This document shows, piece after piece, positions 5,834 to 8,436 of a stretch of 8,436 bases of DNA. Where the stretch lies: contig JAATEZ010000192.1 of NCBI GenBank assembly GCA_015655485.1, positions 1 through 8,436 on the forward strand, given 5' to 3'. The DNA comes from Lactobacillales bacterium. GTDB taxonomy: Bacteria; Bacillota; Bacilli; Lactobacillales; Vagococcaceae. The number at the start of each line of letters is the position of its first letter. Within the stretch, counting starts at the first letter, position 1. The notes below the pieces were generated by a model, which was given only the letters and a program-made list of their open reading frames with translations, had not been told where the DNA came from and did not search any database. The translations under genes and the position numbers were made by a program.

Positions 5834-5885
5834 TTGCCAACATTATTACAGCACATTTTGCAAAAACAAATGTGATTGCCAACAT
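5834..5885 (-). promoter_or_regulatory. Probable operator/promoter region of the lost RelBE-type operon
   Basis: Two identical 10-base direct repeats (TTGCCAACAT, 5834-5843 and 5876-5885) start 42 bases apart, about four helical turns. Between them lies an inverted repeat CACATTT/AAATGTG (5852-5858 and 5868-5874). They sit just upstream of the antitoxin remnant's ribosome site. A possible -10 (TAATAAT) lies in the same stretch. The repeats are plain to see; their regulatory role is inferred. Confidence 0.45.
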
Positions 5886-5934
5886 AGTAGAAATTCGAAT
5901 TCACTTTTTTACCATTCTATCAATCAACGAATCC

Positions 5935-6282
5935 TTAATGATAGTCTGATAAAAAAGCTATTACAAAAAGTATTAAAAGTATAAAGAAAACAGCCATTGA
6001 AAGAATTTTCCCCCACTTGTTTGACATATTTAAACTCCAGCCAAACCCAATTCGCCTAAGAAACCATAAACTTGTGCTTTCTGATTGGTTGCTAGCAGGA
6101 TAGACAATACAACGAATTAGAGTATTTAGACAAATCACCACAACAATTAATTGGATAAAAAATGCATAGTCAAATGAATTATTAATAATAAAATGAAAAA
6201 ATAAAACAGTAAAAGTTGCCAGTAAGCAAATAATACTCAAATAATTTGTGATTTTATAAACTATTTTTCTTTTTTCCATCAT
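5935..6282 (-). CDS. Small membrane protein with three predicted transmembrane segments
   Basis: I do not recognise this 115-residue protein. Three hydrophobic stretches suit transmembrane helices at about 12-33, 38-62 and 92-112. The N-terminus is basic (MMEKRKIVYK), and between helices two and three lies a polar linker with a basic, aromatic patch (WFLRRIGFGW, about 73-82). There is no clear cleavable signal peptide and no known motif. The start at 6282 has AAGGAG 9 bases upstream, and a believable promoter lies at 6331-6359, so it is probably expressed. It sits inside the integrative element between toxin-antitoxin debris and a possible peptide-maturase fragment. An immunity or accessory membrane protein is conceivable, but nothing in the sequence proves it. 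Confidence 0.7.
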   Translation of the reverse strand: MMEKRKIVYKITNYLSIICLLATFTVLFFHFIINNSFDYAFFIQLIVVVICLNTLIRCIVYPASNQSESTSLWFLRRIGFGWSLNMSNKWGKILSMAVFFILLILFVIAFLSDYH

Positions 6283-6330
6283 TAATAATCACTCCTTGAT
6301 ATTCATTGCATTTATTAATTTTGTTTTATT

Positions 6331-6359
6331 ACCATATCGAGTCAGAATTTTTTTCTCAA
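6331..6359 (-). promoter_or_regulatory. Likely promoter of the small membrane protein gene
   Basis: Minus-strand -35 TTGAGA (6354-6359, five of six matches) and -10 TATGGT (6331-6336, four of six) are 17 bases apart. The -35 directly abuts the stop codon of the upstream fragment, and the leader to the ATG at 6282 is about 40 bases. Confidence 0.5.
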
Positions 6360-6713
6360 TTATATAGCAATTTTGTCGTTCCATTTTTTTGCAGTTGCAT
6401 ATATTTTCTGAGGATCATCAACAAAAATCCATATCTTTAAAAAATCGTTGTACTGTTCAGAATATACAGGCCACAAATTATTCTTCGCTAACTTTCCAAG
6501 TTGAAATCCTAAATTATGCAAAACAGTTAATCCGCAACATCCTAAAATAGTATTTGTTGGACTAATTGCAATAGTCTTAAATACATCATCGCACCCTTCA
6601 TCTAAATTATAAGGCTTTATATATTTTTCGTTGTATTCATACTGAAATGGATCGTTCGATCTTCTCAGTACGGAACTCCGTTCATTAATCATTTCGGGTA
6701 AATGAAAAATCAC
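6360..6713 (-). pseudogene. C-terminal fragment resembling a SPASM/radical-SAM maturase
   Basis: The open frame of about 117 codons has no believable start: the first candidate is a GTG at 6713 with no ribosome site, and the frame stays open a further 8 codons upstream to a TAG. The middle, GCDDVFKTIAISPTNTILGCCGLT (residues about 40-63), has the Cys-spacer-CC pattern (Cys41, Cys59, Cys60) and the I.I.P......CC shape of SPASM or twitch domains, which hold auxiliary iron-sulphur clusters in radical-SAM peptide maturases. The tail (LGKLAKNNLWPVYSEQYNDF, then KIWIFVDDPQKI) also fits the end of such proteins. The radical-SAM barrel with CxxxCxxC is absent. I infer a 5'-truncated gene; the family call is tentative because it rests on motif shape alone. 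Confidence 0.4.
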
Positions 6714-6978
6714 ATAAGTTGATGCTAAAAATAAAGAGCTATCCTATTGTCCACGTATATAATAGTCCTATTTTTTTCATATTCAAGTATCAAGTTAAAA
6801 AAATAACAAATAGAATTACTCTCATTTAACAAAGAAAATGCAGCAAGAAATAATTGATATTTTCGAAGCGCGAATCCCAAAATAAAATAATTTTGCCTAT
6901 CGCCCATTTCAATGTTGGCAAATGGCAGGCAAAATTAATTTTTTTAAGTTTTTAAATCTTTGCTGGCTCTAAGATCCT
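6714..6978. other. A/T-rich remnant DNA between the lepA end and the SPASM-like fragment
   Basis: No convincing gene. A 60-codon minus-strand frame (6725-6907) has no ribosome site or recognisable motif. It overlaps the frame leading into the SPASM-like fragment, so it may be scrambled 5' sequence of that gene. At 6889-6936 an imperfect inverted repeat has 10-base outer arms (AATTTTGCCT/AGGCAAAATT) and 6-base inner arms (CCATTT/AAATGG). On the minus strand it is followed by a T-rich run, so it may serve as a substitute terminator for lepA, or be a recombinase/excisionase arm site near the att core. Confidence 0.45.
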
Positions 6979-7011
6979 TGCTATTTCTTCGGTTCGTCCT
7001 CATCCATTTTC
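6979..7011 (-). repeat. Right attachment-site copy within the lepA 3' end
   Basis: This is the end of the lepA gene (KMDEDEPKK, TAG and two following bases), repeated at 4097-4129 with 30 of 33 identities. The mismatches are at 6996, 7002 and 7008, each the third base of a codon. The crossover most likely fell within the 17 identical bases 6979-6995, which would leave lepA with an unchanged protein sequence. Confidence 0.85.
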
Positions 7012-8436
7012 AAAACGGCCATGAAGGCTTCTTGCGGGACTTCTACGGAACCGATTTGTTTCATCCGCTTCTTGCCTTCTTTTTGTTTCTCCAACAGTTT
7101 TCGTTTACGGGAGACATCGCCACCATAACATTTGGCTAAGACATTTTTACGCAAGGCTTTGATATCGGAACGAGCCACGATTTTTTGACCGATGGCTGCC
7201 TGAATAGGCACTTCAAATTGTTGCCTGGGAATTAATTTTTTTAATTTTTCCACGATGGCTTTGCCCCGGTCATAGGCAAACTCACGATGGACGATAAAGC
7301 TTAAAGCATCCACTTTTTCAGCATTTAAGAGGATATCCATCTTAACTAAATGGCTTTCCCGATAACCGATGATCTCATAATCGAGAGAGGCATAGCCTTT
7401 GGTGCTGGATTTCAAGCGGTCAAAAAAATCGTAGATGATCTCCGAAAGCGGAATTTCATAAATAACATTTACTCGGTAAGCATCTAAATAATCCATCGTC
7501 ACAAAGTCTCCTCGTTTGCGCTGGGAAATCTCCATAACCGCTCCAACGTAATCATTTGGGACCATGATTGATGCTTTTACGTAAGGTTCTTCGACAGAGG
7601 TAATCAGTCCCGGTTCAGGAAAATCAGCTGGATTATCGACAACGATCTGCGTACCGTCTGTTTTATTCACATGATAAATAACAGATGGAGCTGTAGTGAT
7701 CAATTCAAGATTGAATTCCCGTTCTAACCTTTCTTGGACCACATCCATGTGCAATAGCCCCAAAAAACCGCAGCGAAATCCAAAACCCAGAGCCTGAGAG
7801 GATTCCGCCTCAAATTGCAGAGCCGCATCATTTAATTGTAATTTTTCCAACGCCTCTCTTAAGTCATTAAAACGTGAATTATCAATCGGATATAAACCGC
7901 AATAAACCATCGGATTCATTTTACGATAACCCGGCAGAGCTTCTTTCGCTGGATTATTCGCCAGTGTAACAGTTTCTCCAACACGAGTATCCTGCACTGT
8001 TTTGATGCTGGCAGTAATATAACCAACATCCCCAGTCATCAATACGTCCCGCTTTACGGTTTTTGGCGACATGACTCCGACTTCTGTGACTTCAAAAGTT
8101 TTATTGTTATTCATTAACATGATCGTATCCCCAGGCTTGACCAATCCGTCCACAATACGCACACTCAAAACTACACCGCGGTAAGAATCGTAAACTGAAT
8201 CAAAGATCAAGGCTTTTAGCGGCGCTTCTAAATCACCGCCTGGTGCAGGGATTTTTGCTACGATTTGTTCCAAAATTTCTTCAATGCCGATACCGGCCTT
8301 GGCACTGGCCAGCACTGCATCACTGGCATCAATACCGATGACCTCTTCGATTTCTGTTCGTACTCGTTCCGGTTCAGCTGCAGGCAGATCGATTTTATTT
8401 ATCACTGGAATAATTTCTAAATCATTATCCATCGCC
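6981..8436 (-). CDS. lepA: Elongation factor 4 / LepA GTPase (5' end cut by window)
   Basis: The frame holds the C-terminal 483 or more residues of LepA (about 600 in full) and continues past the right edge; the ATG at 8432 is internal, aligning inside the G domain. LepA is a ribosome-associated translational GTPase that acts on stalled or mis-translocated ribosomes and in 30S biogenesis. Visible parts, numbered from 8432: G4 motif NKID (12-15), G5-type SAK (43-45), then domain II, the EF-G-like domains with GFGFRCGFLGLLHM, and the LepA-specific C-terminal domain containing LAKCYGGDVSRKRKLLEKQK and KEGKKRMKQIG. It ends in the acidic tail KMDEDEPKK. The gene looks intact and coding-complete at its 3' end although an element is inserted immediately downstream, separating it from the terminator at 3990-4022. 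Confidence 0.98.
   Translation of the reverse strand, partial: AMDNDLEIIPVINKIDLPAAEPERVRTEIEEVIGIDASDAVLASAKAGIGIEEILEQIVAKIPAPGGDLEAPLKALIFDSVYDSYRGVVLSVRIVDGLVKPGDTIMLMNNNKTFEVTEVGVMSPKTVKRDVLMTGDVGYITASIKTVQDTRVGETVTLANNPAKEALPGYRKMNPMVYCGLYPIDNSRFNDLREALEKLQLNDAALQFEAESSQALGFGFRCGFLGLLHMDVVQERLEREFNLELITTAPSVIYHVNKTDGTQIVVDNPADFPEPGLITSVEEPYVKASIMVPNDYVGAVMEISQRKRGDFVTMDYLDAYRVNVIYEIPLSEIIYDFFDRLKSSTKGYASLDYEIIGYRESHLVKMDILLNAEKVDALSFIVHREFAYDRGKAIVEKLKKLIPRQQFEVPIQAAIGQKIVARSDIKALRKNVLAKCYGGDVSRKRKLLEKQKEGKKRMKQIGSVEVPQEAFMAVLKMDEDEPKK

Larger units (their letters stand above)
4097..7011. mobile_element. Decayed integrative element inserted at the 3' end of lepA
   Basis: Bounded by 33-bp near-identical direct repeats of the lepA tail, about 2.9 kb apart. 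Contents, left to right: tyrosine recombinase C-terminal remnant, hicB, hicA, a collapsed RelB/RelE-type module, a small membrane protein and a truncated SPASM-like protein. The interior is visibly more A/T-rich than lepA. Most genes are broken, the N-terminal half of the integrase is gone, and no replication, conjugation or phage structural genes are present. It cannot be assigned to a class; a remnant of a larger genomic island, satellite or integrative element is equally possible. The repeats, position and neighbouring recombinase are direct observations; the history is inferred. Confidence 0.8.

Noticed and set aside
5755..5949. Plus-strand 64-codon open frame
   Set aside because: It is opposite the RelB-type remnant and its operator-like repeats, has no ribosome site, and its residues are low-complexity.
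6725..6907. Minus-strand 60-codon open frame near the lepA end
   Set aside because: No ribosome site, no motif, and it overlaps the upstream continuation of the SPASM-like fragment in another frame; more likely scrambled remnant than a gene.
1..8436. CRISPR arrays, tRNA or rRNA genes, riboswitches, transposases
   Set aside because: No regularly spaced repeats, cloverleaf-like segments, conserved aptamer motifs or transposase motifs were seen on either strand.

Overview
The window looks like a low-GC Gram-positive (Firmicutes) chromosome, most likely Enterococcus or a close lactic-acid relative. The reasons are the LepA protein type, strong AGGAGG-type ribosome sites, A/T-rich intergenic DNA and U-tailed terminators. 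Almost every gene reads on the minus strand, from right to left. The genus is an inference from sequence character, not from any search.

Right edge (6981-8436): the 3' four-fifths of lepA (elongation factor 4), running off the window. Left half (1-3909): two tandem class III aminotransferases resembling putrescine aminotransferase (the downstream one cut by the left edge), a MerR-type promoter with a 19-base spacer in front of them, and then a BmrR-like MerR regulator gene broken by a single-base frameshift. A plausible reading is a polyamine or diamine catabolic operon under a drug- or polyamine-sensing MerR regulator whose effector domain is now out of frame.

Middle (4097-6980): a small decayed integrative element inserted at the 3' end of lepA. 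A 33-bp near-identical copy of the end of lepA, including its stop codon, sits at 4097-4129. The presumed original lepA terminator lies just outside that copy, about 3 kb from the gene it once served. Next to the copy is the catalytic half of a tyrosine recombinase that has lost its N-terminus. Inside the element only hicAB (toxin-antitoxin) looks fully intact, with its promoter, operator-like repeats, an intercistronic hairpin and a terminator. Other contents are a collapsed RelB/RelE-type module (antitoxin start fused by deletion to toxin end), a small three-helix membrane protein, and a C-terminal fragment that resembles the SPASM part of a radical-SAM maturase.

How it fits together: the element probably entered by site-specific recombination at the lepA tail, keeping lepA coding-complete by supplying matching sequence. 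It later lost its integrase N-terminus and most of its cargo. An intact hicAB may have helped the remnant persist (inference). I saw no CRISPR array, tRNA, rRNA or riboswitch.
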